A DNA stretch of 42,496 nucleotides from an uncultured Acidimicrobiales bacterium (GCA_937976305.1 CALJSB010000012.1:1-42496); one strand, 5' to 3'. Counted from the stretch's first letter, positions 31,747 through 40,453 are shown. Notes: generated from the letters alone by a model not told the origin. Program-made: numbers and translations.

Positions 31747-32964
31747 CTAGACCTCGGTCTGCTGGTTGAGGTACGACTTCTCGGCGAGGCCGTGCCACTC
31801 CGAGATGCCGTCACGGAACTCGCGCCATGGGCCGAGAATGGCGGCGAAGCGCTCATCTTCGGCGGCGATGCCGTCGAGCACGTTCTCGGTCTCTTCCTTG
31901 AATGCAGACATGAGTTCAGGAGAGAATTCACGGATCTCGGCGAAGCCCTTCACGGTCTGAAGGTCTTGCGGGTTGAGCACGTCGTACTTCGCCATGGTGC
32001 GCATGTTGGCGTGAGCCGCGGCGTTCTCGACGGCAGCCTGGAACTCAGGTGAGAGGTCGTTCCACAGTTCGAGCGGGATCTGCACCTCGAGTGCGGTGCC
32101 CGGCTCCCACCAACCTGGGTGGTAGTAGAAGAGCTCGCTACCGAGCTGATCAAGACCCAGGATGAGGTCGTCGGTCGGGCCGACGAACTCGGCTGCGTCG
32201 ATGGCGCCGGTCTCAATGGAGGTCAGGATTTCGCCGCCAGCAACGCTGACCTGTTCGCCGCCAAGGTTGGTGAGTACCTGGCCGGCAAGGCCGGGGATAC
32301 GCATCTTCAGGCCCTGAAGGTCGGCAACGGTGTTGATCTCTTTGGTGAACCAACCACCCATCTGGCAGCCGGTTCCACCGGCGGCGAAGGCGATGATCCC
32401 GTGCTCCTCGGCGTAGAACTCGTTGAGCAGTTCCGCACCGCCACCTTCGTACAACCAGGCGTTCTGCTGACGCTGGTTGAGACCGAACGGCACCGCGGTG
32501 CCGAACTGCTGGATTGGGCTGAGGCCGGTGTAGTAGTACGACGCGGTGTGGCCGATTTCCATGCCGCCATCGCGCACGGTGGGCAGCACCTCGAGACCAC
32601 CGACGATCTCGCCTGCTGGGCGGGCGTTGATCTTGAACTTGCCACCCGTGAGGCGGCCAACTTCTGATGCAAAGAGCTCGGCGGCTCCGAAAAGTGTGAC
32701 CAGACCGGTGGGCCAGCTCGTGCCCATCTCCCACTCGAGTTCGGCGTCTTGGGTCAACTCAACGACATCACCGTCGTCGGTGTCGGATGATCCGTCGCCA
32801 CCATCGTCGGTGTCGGTTCCACCCTCCTCATCACCTGAGTCACCACAGGCGGCGAGCAACGTGGCCCCAGCTGCGAACCCGGCGACGCCGAGTCCAGCCT
32901 TGCTGAGGAACGATCGTCGATCGACTGCTGCGGCCTCTGCCAGTTGTTCTTCTTCGACGGTCAT
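31747..32964 (-). CDS. dctP: TRAP transporter substrate-binding protein DctP (Tat lipoprotein)
   Basis: A 405-residue extracytoplasmic receptor of a TRAP transporter. It has a twin-arginine signal (DRRSFLSKAG, R16-R17) running into a lipobox LLAAC with C40, then a Thr/Asp/Gly-rich linker. The DctP fold begins near WPTGLVTLFGAAELFASEV. The segment NTVADLQGLKMRIPGLAGQV is the family's characteristic 'L-x-G-x-K-x-R' motif, and IDAAEFVGPTDD follows. Such receptors of this branch bind 2-oxo acids and other small carboxylates. The ATG at 32964 is preceded by GGGAGAA; a longer in-frame start at 33033 lacks this. It lies 91 bp after dctM. Confidence 0.93.
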   Translation of the reverse strand: MTVEEEQLAEAAAVDRRSFLSKAGLGVAGFAAGATLLAACGDSGDEEGGTDTDDGGDGSSDTDDGDVVELTQDAELEWEMGTSWPTGLVTLFGAAELFASEVGRLTGGKFKINARPAGEIVGGLEVLPTVRDGGMEIGHTASYYYTGLSPIQQFGTAVPFGLNQRQQNAWLYEGGGAELLNEFYAEEHGIIAFAAGGTGCQMGGWFTKEINTVADLQGLKMRIPGLAGQVLTNLGGEQVSVAGGEILTSIETGAIDAAEFVGPTDDLILGLDQLGSELFYYHPGWWEPGTALEVQIPLELWNDLSPEFQAAVENAAAHANMRTMAKYDVLNPQDLQTVKGFAEIREFSPELMSAFKEETENVLDGIAAEDERFAAILGPWREFRDGISEWHGLAEKSYLNQQTEV

Positions 32965-33055
32965 TCTTGGTTCTCCCTTGTCTTTGTCGAATGGTTTGAC
33001 ACTACGCATTTGCGAAGGTGTGTGACGAGCCAAGTGGCTCGATCTGGAGCTGCGA

Positions 33056-34627
33056 TCAGCTCGGAGCGAACAGATTGAACGAGAACTCGGTAATGCCTGG
33101 GATCAAACCCAACACCACCAGGGCAACGCCCTGCAGCACCATGAATGGAATCGCACCCTTGTGGATGTCGACCGTCTTCACCTCTGGGGGCGCGACGCTC
33201 TGTAAGTAGAACAACGAGAACCCGACCGGCGGCGAGATGAACGCCATGTTGAGGTTCACGGCCATGAGCACGGCAAACCAGATCTTCTCGACGTTCGTGA
33301 AGCCAAGCCGCTCCATGGCAGGCACGAAGATGGGCACCACGATGAAGGTGATCTCGAGGAACTCGAGGTTGATGCCCAACAGGAACACGGCCACCATCGC
33401 AATGAGCACGAAGACGCCCTTGCTGCCACTGATGCTCGTGAGCCAGTCAGAGGTCTGATCCGAGCCGCCGAGTTGGAAGAACATCAGGCTGAAGAACGTC
33501 GAAGAGAACAGCAGCGTCATGACCAAGATGGTGATGTTGGCGGTGGACGTGCCAGCTTCTTTGAGAGCCGTGCGGGTGAGTCGCCACTCGGGCTGAATGT
33601 GCTCGGCGCCGTCCGCCAACAACAACTTGTCGAACAGCCAGTTGAAGATGGAAAGCAGCAGGGCGCCGAACACACCGACGGCGCCAGATTCAGATGGGGT
33701 GGCAACGCCCTGGAAGATCGATACCAAGACGCCGACGATCAGCGCCAAGACCGGCACGATCGACACGAGGACTTCGGCCGCCAGCATCTTGCCGAAGTTC
33801 ACGACCAAGAAGGCGAACACGAACATGATCGCAGCGCCGATAAGAGCCGTGCGAGGGCTGATCAGCGTGATGACCAGGAAGACGATCAGGGCGAGGGCGG
33901 AGGCCACGATCAGGGCGGTTCTCGTGGACGGGTTGCCGGAAAGCTGTCGCTCTTCCTTCGGCATGACCGGACCGACTCCGGGCCGGAGGGCGCTGATACC
34001 AAGCGAGTAGACGATGTACAGCCCGCTCAGCAGAAGCCCGGGAATCAGCGCTCCGGCGAACAGACCGAGAATGCCAACGCCAAGCTGCTGGGCCAGGAGG
34101 ATCAACACGATGCTGGGAGGTAACAGCTGAGCCAGCGTTCCGGACGCTGTGATGGCGCCGGTTGCAAGCTTGTGGTCATACCCGAGCCGCACCATGGCAG
34201 GCAGCGAGAGCAAACCCATCACGATCACGGTGGCGGCCACAACGCCCGTTGCCGCGGCGAGAAGGGTGCCGACCACGATGACGGCGGCGGCGACGCCTCC
34301 GGGGAGCGAGCCCATCAGCAGTCCGAACGCGTTGAGGAGTCGTTCCGCCAGACCCGATCTCTCAAGAATGGCGCCCATCAAAACGAAGAGCGGAACAGCG
34401 AGCAACTCGGGGTTTTCGAGGGCGGAAGCCCATCGAAGGGGCAATCCGCCGAGGGTGGCCACCCGGAAGGTGTCGGTGAGGTCGCCCACGAAGGCGAACA
34501 GCAATGCGGTGGATGCAAACGAGAAGGCGACGTTGTAGCCCGTCAGGATCATGATCATGAAGATCACGAACATAAGCAGCGACAAGAAGACGCCGGTTTC
34601 AAGGCCGAGAATCGCGAAGGTCATCAT
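33056..34627 (-). CDS. dctM: TRAP transporter large permease DctM
   Basis: A 523-residue membrane protein with about twelve to fourteen hydrophobic helices, the ion-coupled pore of a TRAP transporter. GVVAATVIVMGLLSLPAMVR, GAITASGTLAQLLPPSIVLI and TPSESGAVGVFGALL are hallmark DctM motifs. The length exceeds the usual 425-440 because of a polar insert in the middle (LLLADGAEHIQPEWRLTRTA), seen in a subset of large permeases. The start could be either ATG of ATGATG at 34627/34624. It begins 3 bp after the dctQ stop, so the two are coupled. It works with DctQ and DctP. Confidence 0.93.
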   Translation of the reverse strand: MMTFAILGLETGVFLSLLMFVIFMIMILTGYNVAFSFASTALLFAFVGDLTDTFRVATLGGLPLRWASALENPELLAVPLFVLMGAILERSGLAERLLNAFGLLMGSLPGGVAAAVIVVGTLLAAATGVVAATVIVMGLLSLPAMVRLGYDHKLATGAITASGTLAQLLPPSIVLILLAQQLGVGILGLFAGALIPGLLLSGLYIVYSLGISALRPGVGPVMPKEERQLSGNPSTRTALIVASALALIVFLVITLISPRTALIGAAIMFVFAFLVVNFGKMLAAEVLVSIVPVLALIVGVLVSIFQGVATPSESGAVGVFGALLLSIFNWLFDKLLLADGAEHIQPEWRLTRTALKEAGTSTANITILVMTLLFSSTFFSLMFFQLGGSDQTSDWLTSISGSKGVFVLIAMVAVFLLGINLEFLEITFIVVPIFVPAMERLGFTNVEKIWFAVLMAVNLNMAFISPPVGFSLFYLQSVAPPEVKTVDIHKGAIPFMVLQGVALVVLGLIPGITEFSFNLFAPS

Positions 34628-34630
34628 GAG

Positions 34631-35485
34631 CTACTCGACCCTCAGTGGTGCGTCGGTTTCTTTGATGGCACCAAGATCGTCTCGACCCGCCAGCACGAAC
34701 CCGGTCTTGATCATTTCGGCAAGCACTTGCAGCCCCCACAACGTGAAGCCAATGACGAGTGCGGCTTGAATCGGCCCGACGGGAAGCTGCGCGGCATCTC
34801 CTGACTGCTCCCAGGTCTCCCACACTCGGATCCCACTCGGCCAGGTGCCGTCCCGGCGTTGCCCAAGGGACGTCTTGGCGAAGGGAATGACGAGGCGCAG
34901 CGCCATCACGACGAACGGGGCAAGCAAGAACGTATGGAAAATGAAGTCGATCCAGGCCTTGCGTCTACTCGAGAAGTCAGCCCACCAGAAGTCGATGCGA
35001 GGATTCACGCCGTCTTTCACTGCGTAACCCACACCGAGGAGGAACAACAGGCCGAAGCTCTGCCAGGCAAGACTCGTCGCTTCGCCGAACAAGATGTCGG
35101 CCTCGAACCAGTTGTTCGAGTAGCGGGTGATCACGTTGAACAGCTGCACCACAAAGACGACCCAGGCCAAGATCCAGGCAACACTTTTGCCAAACGACGA
35201 GAGGGCTTCGATGGCGACACGAATCGCGTTGAGCACCGGTGCTTGTGTCGACAGCACGATCGTGATGGCAACCAATGCCCAATGCCACCACGCCATGTTG
35301 CCAACCAAGAACCGAGAGCCAGCCAAGGTCATGATGACGGCGGCAACGCCGAAGCCGAGGGCGACCCAACCAAGCGGATGCATGCGCCGAAACAGCGTCG
35401 ATGCCGACGAACTGCTGGTCTGCTCTCCGACGCTGTCGTCGTCGGTCGGTGCGAGACCGTCGACAGCAGCTTGGTTTTCTGGCAT
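34631..35485 (-). CDS. dctQ: TRAP transporter small permease DctQ
   Basis: A 284-residue membrane protein, longer than the usual 160-220 owing to an N-terminal Ser/Asp-rich tail of about 35 residues and extra helices. The DctQ core is VFVVQLFNVITRYSNNWFEA, then a glutamate-containing helix and GYAVKDGVNPRIDFWWADFS. The ATG at 35485 is chosen: GGGGGA stands 6 nt before it. Upstream in-frame codons would overlap the predicted promoter. It is the first gene of dctQMP and serves as the accessory subunit of the DctM pore. Confidence 0.88.
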   Translation of the reverse strand: MPENQAAVDGLAPTDDDSVGEQTSSSSASTLFRRMHPLGWVALGFGVAAVIMTLAGSRFLVGNMAWWHWALVAITIVLSTQAPVLNAIRVAIEALSSFGKSVAWILAWVVFVVQLFNVITRYSNNWFEADILFGEATSLAWQSFGLLFLLGVGYAVKDGVNPRIDFWWADFSSRRKAWIDFIFHTFLLAPFVVMALRLVIPFAKTSLGQRRDGTWPSGIRVWETWEQSGDAAQLPVGPIQAALVIGFTLWGLQVLAEMIKTGFVLAGRDDLGAIKETDAPLRVE

Positions 35486-35543
35486 TGCTTGTCCCCCATG
35501 GCGATGGAACTCAGTCGATGTGACCGGCTTCACAGCACAGCAC

Positions 35544-35572
35544 AACCTACGAGGCAGGCACGACACCGTCAA
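35544..35572 (-). promoter_or_regulatory. Predicted promoter of the TRAP operon
   Basis: On the minus strand, TTGACG (35572-35567) and TAGGTT (35549-35544) are separated by 17 bp, near consensus for a vegetative promoter. They lie about 60 bp before the dctQ start. Confidence 0.45.
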
Positions 35573-35602
35573 CGCGTGCGGAACAATCGGATGGAGTTTG
35601 GG

Positions 35603-36655
35603 TCAAATTGCTTTCGATGACGCCTGACGTGGCGACGGTAGGACGGATGCGCCCACCTCGATTCTCATCCCGACGGCAAGCGGAGTGAGTCGTTCCGTGT
35701 CGTAGTGCTTGCTGAGCGCCGCCAACGCTCGCCAGCCTGTGCAATGACCCGGTAGGAGAAGTTCGACGTCGGAGGCAACAAGATCGGCCACCGTGTCATC
35801 GATGATTCGTTCGTTGCCGCCCGAGAGATGAAACCCCCCGCACAGGCCATACGCCGGCTGACCGAACCGCACTGCGGCATCCCGAGCCACGTTCACGATC
35901 CCGGCGTGGGAACAGGCAGAGAAGACATACGGGCCTTGGCCTGCGACATCGACGGCGACATATCGTTCATCCATGAGGAGCGGATCAGGCTCCCAATCCT
36001 CACCATCCAACGTGCGGCGCATATGACCGGGAAAGCCTTGTTCATAGGCCGTCTCACGGGCGATCTCGCCGCTGATATAGAACATGTCGTCAAGCACAGT
36101 TTGCGGCTCGACGGGGGTGAGAACGTGGGCCCCTGCTTGTTCGAGTTCTTCGATACTGGGAATTTCCTTGATGGGAAAGAGCTCGCCGTTGGGCAATGGA
36201 AGCGCCCGCTGTCTCCACATGTCGGGATGGCAGTAGAGAGGGACCAACTTGCTCGTTGCGTTGTCTCCGCGCAACGCGGTGTCGGCAGACCTTGCGATCT
36301 GGGCCAGGGCAGCCGGCAATCCTCCTGCATGGTCCCAGTGGCCGTGTGAGAGCATGGCCGCGTCGATGTTGGGGAGGTCGAGTTCGAGACGCTCAGCGTT
36401 GTAGTCGATCGTGGCGTTCGCCGGGCCGGCATCGAAGAGCATTCGTTTCGTGATGCCGTTACGAGTCGCAGAAAGAACGAGCGACAACCCATGGTTGGCG
36501 CAACAGTGTCCGTCTCCACTGAGTTCACCGTGGCCAGCCTCGTGCGCTCGTTGCCACTCACCAGTCACGGTTGACGCGGTACTTGACAAGCTGTCGGAGC
36601 GGTTGTCGACCAAGACGTCGATGACGAGTGAGTCGACGGGTTGAAGGAGCGACAT
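35603..36655 (-). CDS. MBL-fold metallo-hydrolase
   Basis: A 350-residue metallo-beta-lactamase-fold protein. The metal motif is SHGHWDHAGG (H104, H106, D108, H109); later ligands are in FSACSHAGIVNVA and LLPGHCTGW. The segment VDNRSDSLSS near the start and FDAGPANATIDYN resemble the branch annotated as dihydropterin-6-methyl-ribofuranosylaminobenzene phosphate synthase-like, also seen in archaea and actinobacteria. Reaction here is unknown. The start ATG at 36655 is followed immediately by a normal domain start. It lies downstream of the DJ-1-like gene on the same strand, beyond a 77-nt structured spacer. Confidence 0.85.
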   Translation of the reverse strand: MSLLQPVDSLVIDVLVDNRSDSLSSTASTVTGEWQRAHEAGHGELSGDGHCCANHGLSLVLSATRNGITKRMLFDAGPANATIDYNAERLELDLPNIDAAMLSHGHWDHAGGLPAALAQIARSADTALRGDNATSKLVPLYCHPDMWRQRALPLPNGELFPIKEIPSIEELEQAGAHVLTPVEPQTVLDDMFYISGEIARETAYEQGFPGHMRRTLDGEDWEPDPLLMDERYVAVDVAGQGPYVFSACSHAGIVNVARDAAVRFGQPAYGLCGGFHLSGGNERIIDDTVADLVASDVELLLPGHCTGWRALAALSKHYDTERLTPLAVGMRIEVGASVLPSPRQASSKAI

Positions 36656-36691
36656 GCTTTGGGTCCTCTCTGGATCGTGTGAATGAAGGCT

Positions 36692-36768
36692 GTTGCCGGG
36701 TAGCCATCGTCGAACGGCACGGTGCCACCGAGCGGCACCGCGTCGCGTTGATGGCTACCCAGGGCAAC
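36692..36768. other. 77-nt branched palindrome in the spacer
   Basis: GTTGCC plus GGGTAGCCAT (36692-36707) pairs with ATGGCTACCC, a two-base bulge, and GGCAAC (36751-36768), giving 16 pairs. Inside is a second perfect stem CGGTGCC/GGCACCG (36720-36726 with 36734-36740). It lies between the DJ-1-like stop and the MBL start. It may be a terminator, an attenuator or a structured RNA. Confidence 0.75.
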
Positions 36769-36783
36769 CGGATGAGAGTTGAT

Positions 36784-37476
36784 CTAGACGAGTGCCTCAG
36801 CAAGGCCTTTGGCAACTCCGGGAGCGCTTGCCGGGTTCTGGCCTGTGATCATCTTGCCGTCGACCACGACGTGCGGTTCCCAGTTCGCGTCAGACGAGCT
36901 GTACTTCGCGCCGCGGGCCTGGAGGTCGTCCTCGAGTGAAAAGAGGAGGTGACGCAACAGATCGAGCTCGATGTCTTCGTCGTTCTTGAACCCGGTGATG
37001 TTGATGCCATCGACCAGGGGCGAACCGTCGGCCTTCTTTGCATCTCGCAACACAGCGGGACCATGGCAGACCATTGCGATCGGCTTCTTCTCGGCGAAGA
37101 ACTGCTCAATCATGGCGATCGTGTTTGAGTCACTCGCCAAGTCCCAAAGCAGGCCGTAGCCGCCAGGGACAAAGAGACCGTCGAAGTCGGCAACGTTCAT
37201 GTTCGAGAGCTTGTTGGTGTTGGCCAGCGCAAACATGGCGACGGGGTCTTCGGCGAACCGATCGGTGTTTGGTGTGGTGAAGGGACTCTGCATGCTGAGC
37301 AGGTCAATCGGGGCGTGGCCGCCGTCGAGCGAACCAAGGACGACCTCGTGGCCGGCTTCGCGCAGCATGTAGTACGGAGTTGCAACCTCTTCGAACCACG
37401 TGCCGGTTTTCTTGCCACTCCGGCCGAGCTCGTCGTGTGAAGACATCACGATGAGGACACGCTTTGAATCTGACAT
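36784..37476 (-). CDS. DJ-1/PfpI-family protein, Hsp31-like
   Basis: A 230-residue class I glutamine amidotransferase-like protein. The nucleophile elbow is IAMVCHGPAVL with C137 and H138, and the oxyanion side has the FVPGGYGLLWDLA segment. The N-terminal VLIVMSSHDELGRSGKKTGT resembles the Hsp31/glyoxalase III group and its 'G-x-x-T-G-x-W-x-x-E' pattern, with E29 or E30 as the likely third active-site residue. Members act on methylglyoxal or glycated groups or as chaperones. Length is typical. It precedes the MBL-fold gene, which could relate to aldehyde detoxification (inference). Confidence 0.9.
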   Translation of the reverse strand: MSDSKRVLIVMSSHDELGRSGKKTGTWFEEVATPYYMLREAGHEVVLGSLDGGHAPIDLLSMQSPFTTPNTDRFAEDPVAMFALANTNKLSNMNVADFDGLFVPGGYGLLWDLASDSNTIAMIEQFFAEKKPIAMVCHGPAVLRDAKKADGSPLVDGINITGFKNDEDIELDLLRHLLFSLEDDLQARGAKYSSSDANWEPHVVVDGKMITGQNPASAPGVAKGLAEALV

Positions 37477-37544
37477 GTTGGTAACTCATTTCTTTGGGTT
37501 GTTGTTTGTTTGGGGTCTGCCAGCACAACTCATCAGCTCTGTCT

Positions 37545-37562
37545 CTATCTAGTAATACATAG
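37545..37562. promoter_or_regulatory. Imperfect palindrome upstream of the DJ-1-like gene
   Basis: CTATCTAGTAATACATAG is an AT-rich near-palindrome in GC-rich surroundings, about 70-85 bp before the start of the DJ-1-like gene. It could hold a -10 region or an HxlR/TetR-like operator. No regulator lies next to it. Confidence 0.35.
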
Positions 37563-37647
37563 ACTCAGTGGTCGCGACCTTGCGTTCGTGAAACTGCGCC
37601 CATCCACGCCTGATGATTTGGCCAGAAGTACTCGGTTCCCGGCGAGA

Positions 37648-38181
37648 TCAGCTTGGAACGAGAACGACGTATCCGTCGATGTTCGAGAGACAAGCGGAAA
37701 CCGGGTCCGGTGGAAGGTCTTTTCCGTGTTGGTCGGATCGAACCTCGCCGATCCACTTACTGTGTTGGTACTCGTGATTGATCACCGCGACCATCAAGGT
37801 GCCGGCGATGACTCGAAGCTGGGTCGGCGCACCAACGTTGCCGGTGTCGATGTTCCCGATGAGGTGATGAACACGCTCGGCGATGGCGCCTCGGTAGTCG
37901 AGAACTCGGTCGACGTCAGGAACGTCGCGATCCGATTCTGCAGTTGCAGAGTCCATCAGCTGATCGAGCTCGGCATCTGGGCTGGGCTCGGCTGCGGTCA
38001 GGTTGCGAACCATGTAGTGAGCGACGGCGGCCTGATGGCCAAGGTGCCAGCCGATTGCGGAGGACTCAGCGTGAGGTCGCCAGGCGATTTCTTCTGCGGT
38101 GAGCCCGTTCGTGAGATCAGAGGTATACGCAAGCGAGCGGTCATATTCGCTGAGTAGCTCGGTGAGAGTTGGGAGTGTCAT
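37648..38181 (-). CDS. DinB-like four-helix-bundle protein
   Basis: A 177-residue protein of the DinB/YfiT superfamily. Metal-binding histidines are in AIGWHLGHQAAVAHYMV and in VAVINHEYQHSKWIGEVR, matching the three-His site of these proteins. Known relatives are metal-dependent thiol S-transferases using mycothiol or bacillithiol, and stress-induced proteins. Mycothiol use would suit an actinobacterium, but nothing in the sequence proves it. Its start overlaps the stop of the amine oxidase gene (ATGA), so the pair is co-translated. Regulation is presumably from the TetR operator at 39310-39333. Confidence 0.85.
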   Translation of the reverse strand: MTLPTLTELLSEYDRSLAYTSDLTNGLTAEEIAWRPHAESSAIGWHLGHQAAVAHYMVRNLTAAEPSPDAELDQLMDSATAESDRDVPDVDRVLDYRGAIAERVHHLIGNIDTGNVGAPTQLRVIAGTLMVAVINHEYQHSKWIGEVRSDQHGKDLPPDPVSACLSNIDGYVVLVPS

Positions 38182-39305
38182 AGAGGAGATCCTTGCAGCG
38201 ATGTTGAGGCGAGGTCGGAGTTGACGATTTCAGCGATGACACGCTCGGCGGAGGCCAACGCTCCTTCGATGTGACCGGGCGAGATGACGGCGGTCTCTGT
38301 GGACGACCAGTGCAACCGCCCGCCCAGCGCCGGACGTTGATAGGCGGCGTGGCCAAAGGCCTGATACGCCTGCAGCGCCTCCACACCTTCGGGCGAGGTC
38401 GCCGGGTCATCCCGCCAATCGGCGATGAGAATCTGAGATGGATTCGCTGCGTCAGCACCGAACAACTCAATGAGCTGGTGTCGGATATCAGCTTCGGTCG
38501 GTGCCGGACCTGGGGTGGCGTTTGGAACAAAGCCGAACAGGGCCGCCGGATGACCATCCGGGCCACTCATGTCGTGAATCTCGCGCATGGGTCCGATGTG
38601 GCTGATGGCGCTTCCCGACAGGCCGGCGTCACGCCAAAAGGCACGTTCGAAATGGGCGACAACCTTGATGGTCGACCCCATCCACACAGGTGTCATCGCC
38701 GCAAGACCATGTAGCCGTTCGGGTAACGCAGGCTCGAAAGCAATGCTGGCGACTGCCAAGGCTGGCGGAAGGGCCAACACGATGTGGTCTGCTGTGAGGA
38801 GCGTGCGAGCTCCGTTGGTCTGATCAACGACATCGACCTCGAACGGCCCCTCGCCCCGCACCTTCTCCACGCTGGCGTTGAGCCGCACAATCCCCTCGGG
38901 AAGTACACCAGCAACTGCTTCGGCCAGGCTCTGCGCTCCGTCGCTGAATCGGTAGGAGTGCACGTCGATCGGGTTGCCATCAAGGCGTTGAGAGCCCGCG
39001 GGCTGGTGGTAGATGGCGTCACCATCCAGATGCTGCTGATGGATGTTGAGATCGAGCTCTTCGGTCAACGCCAGCACGCGAGGCTCGCCGGGCCAAAACC
39101 ATGTGGCTCCAAGATCGACCCGCCCGTTGCCACTGTCCAGCTCTGGGCTCAGAAGGCGACCGCCAACGCGGTCACGCCGCTCGACCGTCGCAACCGACTT
39201 CCCCGCCCCGAGCAGACCACGGGTGACGGCAAGACCCGAGATGCCAGCCCCAACGACCACCACGTCAACGATCTCAGCTTTTGATTTGGTCGGAGTAGTG
39301 GGCAT
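38178..39305 (-). CDS. FAD-dependent amine oxidase
   Basis: A 375-residue flavoprotein with an N-terminal FAD-binding Rossmann motif (VVVVGAGISGLAVTRGLLGA, then VERRDRVGGRLLS) and the amine oxidase pattern DLGATWFWPGEPRV. The substrate domain lies in the middle, and the C-terminal FAD contact appears as LHWSSTETAVISPGHIEGAL. It should oxidise a primary or secondary amine to an aldehyde with H2O2 release, as monoamine and polyamine oxidases do. It is shorter than eukaryotic MAO (about 520) and has no membrane tail. The ATG at 39305 is preferred to an in-frame GTG at 39311 that lies inside the operator. Confidence 0.88.
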   Translation of the reverse strand: MPTTPTKSKAEIVDVVVVGAGISGLAVTRGLLGAGKSVATVERRDRVGGRLLSPELDSGNGRVDLGATWFWPGEPRVLALTEELDLNIHQQHLDGDAIYHQPAGSQRLDGNPIDVHSYRFSDGAQSLAEAVAGVLPEGIVRLNASVEKVRGEGPFEVDVVDQTNGARTLLTADHIVLALPPALAVASIAFEPALPERLHGLAAMTPVWMGSTIKVVAHFERAFWRDAGLSGSAISHIGPMREIHDMSGPDGHPAALFGFVPNATPGPAPTEADIRHQLIELFGADAANPSQILIADWRDDPATSPEGVEALQAYQAFGHAAYQRPALGGRLHWSSTETAVISPGHIEGALASAERVIAEIVNSDLASTSLQGSPL

Positions 39306-39309
39306 GAGC

Positions 39310-39333
39310 ACAGTCTATATAATAGTAGACTGT
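39310..39333. promoter_or_regulatory. Probable TetR operator overlapping a -10 box
   Basis: ACAGTCTA and TAGACTGT form a perfect 8-bp inverted repeat with an 8-bp spacer that contains TATAAT (39318-39323), a consensus -10 on the plus strand. It sits between the divergent amine oxidase and PPOX/tetR genes, so one bound dimer could shut off both. Confidence 0.7.
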
Positions 39334-39362
39334 CGTGCAACGTAGAATCCTGAGGAAATCTC

Positions 39363-39863
39363 ATGACTGAAACCAACGCAACCGAACCATCGTCCCACCA
39401 CCTGCCAGCGGTGTTGCAACATCCGCACTCTCGGTCAGTCCAGCTGCTTCTCGAATCCCGGCTACCGGCTCGTATGGCGTGGGTTGATCGTGACGGTCGA
39501 CCGCAAGTGGCGCCGATGTGGTTTGAGTGGCACGACGACTCGCTGTTGATGTCGACCTTCGCGGGATCACGCAAGCTCGCAGACTTGATTGACGGTGCCC
39601 ATCTTGCGGTGACGGTCGACACCGCCGACTTTCCCTATCGCAGCATCAAGATGTCGGGTCCCATCACAACCGAAGCGTGCACTGGTCTCACCGATTCGTA
39701 CCATCGAGCAAGCCGTCGGGTTCTTGGTGATGCTGCGGGGGCGGCGTGGTGCGACGCGCTCGCGGGCCGAGACCAGGTACTTCTACGATTGCGTCCAACA
39801 CGGGCGAGCGCATCCGACATGTCATCTATGCCCTTCATGACCGCACCGACAGGAGATCGTTGA
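39363..39863 (+). CDS. PPOX-class (pyridoxamine oxidase-like) flavoprotein
   Basis: A 166-residue split-barrel protein of the pyridoxamine 5'-phosphate oxidase superfamily, likely binding FMN or F420. The core is RMAWVDRDGRPQVAPMWFEW, then LLMSTFAGSRKLADL and HLAVTVDTADFPYRSIKMSG. In actinobacteria this group includes F420-dependent reductases and heme-degrading relatives. No active-site signature decides between them. It overlaps the tetR start as TGATG and lies 30 bp from the operator, so it is the first gene of a two-gene unit. Confidence 0.85.
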   Translation: MTETNATEPSSHHLPAVLQHPHSRSVQLLLESRLPARMAWVDRDGRPQVAPMWFEWHDDSLLMSTFAGSRKLADLIDGAHLAVTVDTADFPYRSIKMSGPITTEACTGLTDSYHRASRRVLGDAAGAAWCDALAGRDQVLLRLRPTRASASDMSSMPFMTAPTGDR

Positions 39864-40432
39864 TGGCCCGGCCTACCGGAAGAGACATTCGTGGTGCGGC
39901 AATCAGCGCGGCCACAGATGCCATCAAGTCAAGTGGCGTCACCGGCTTCAGCTACGCCGACCTCGCCGAGCGAATTGGCGTGCGGGCGCCATCAATTCAC
40001 CATCACTTCCGCCACAAGGAAGATCTCGTCGCCGAAACAACAGCGCGGTATCGCGATTCGTTTCGCTCCTCCGTGTCGCAAATCGACGATGCCCGCGCCG
40101 TCGATCGTCTTCGCCGCTACGGCGAGGTCTTTCTCGAACCTGCAGCAGACCACGAACTGTGCTTGTGTGGCGCCGCGGTTGCTGGGTGGGACGATCTCAA
40201 CCCGAAGGCAAGAGCCGAGATCACAGGGTTCTTCGTCGACGAGATCAACTGGGTGCGTGCACAGGTGGCCGAAGCCATCATCGACGGCGATTTGCGGGCC
40301 AATCTCGATGCTCAACTGTTCGCGACAAGCTTCGTTGCGGCGCTCGAAGGGGCTCTCCTTCTCGCCCGTACACAAGAAGAGAAGCGTTCGCCGATTCCGG
40401 ATCTGATGATCGATCTCGCCAGCGCCCACTGA
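39863..40432 (+). CDS. TetR-family transcriptional regulator
   Basis: A 189-residue regulator. The N-terminal helix-turn-helix (about 22-60) reads VTGFSYADLAERIGVRAPSI followed by HHHFRHKEDLV, a standard TetR pattern. The C-terminal ligand domain contains LCLCGAAVAGWDDLN. The ATG at 39863 is preceded by AGGAGAT and overlaps the previous stop; an open frame upstream lies inside the PPOX gene and is not used. It probably binds the inverted repeat at 39310-39333 and controls both divergent units. The inducer may be an amine or its oxidation product (inference). Confidence 0.9.
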   Translation: MARPTGRDIRGAAISAATDAIKSSGVTGFSYADLAERIGVRAPSIHHHFRHKEDLVAETTARYRDSFRSSVSQIDDARAVDRLRRYGEVFLEPAADHELCLCGAAVAGWDDLNPKARAEITGFFVDEINWVRAQVAEAIIDGDLRANLDAQLFATSFVAALEGALLLARTQEEKRSPIPDLMIDLASAH

Positions 40433-40453
40433 CACCTCAAGCCTCCGGCATGT

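Noticed and set aside
37510..38157. 215-codon plus-strand frame opposite the DinB-like gene
   Set aside because: The minus strand encodes a recognisable DinB fold with its metal histidines and a translational overlap; the plus-strand product matches nothing known.
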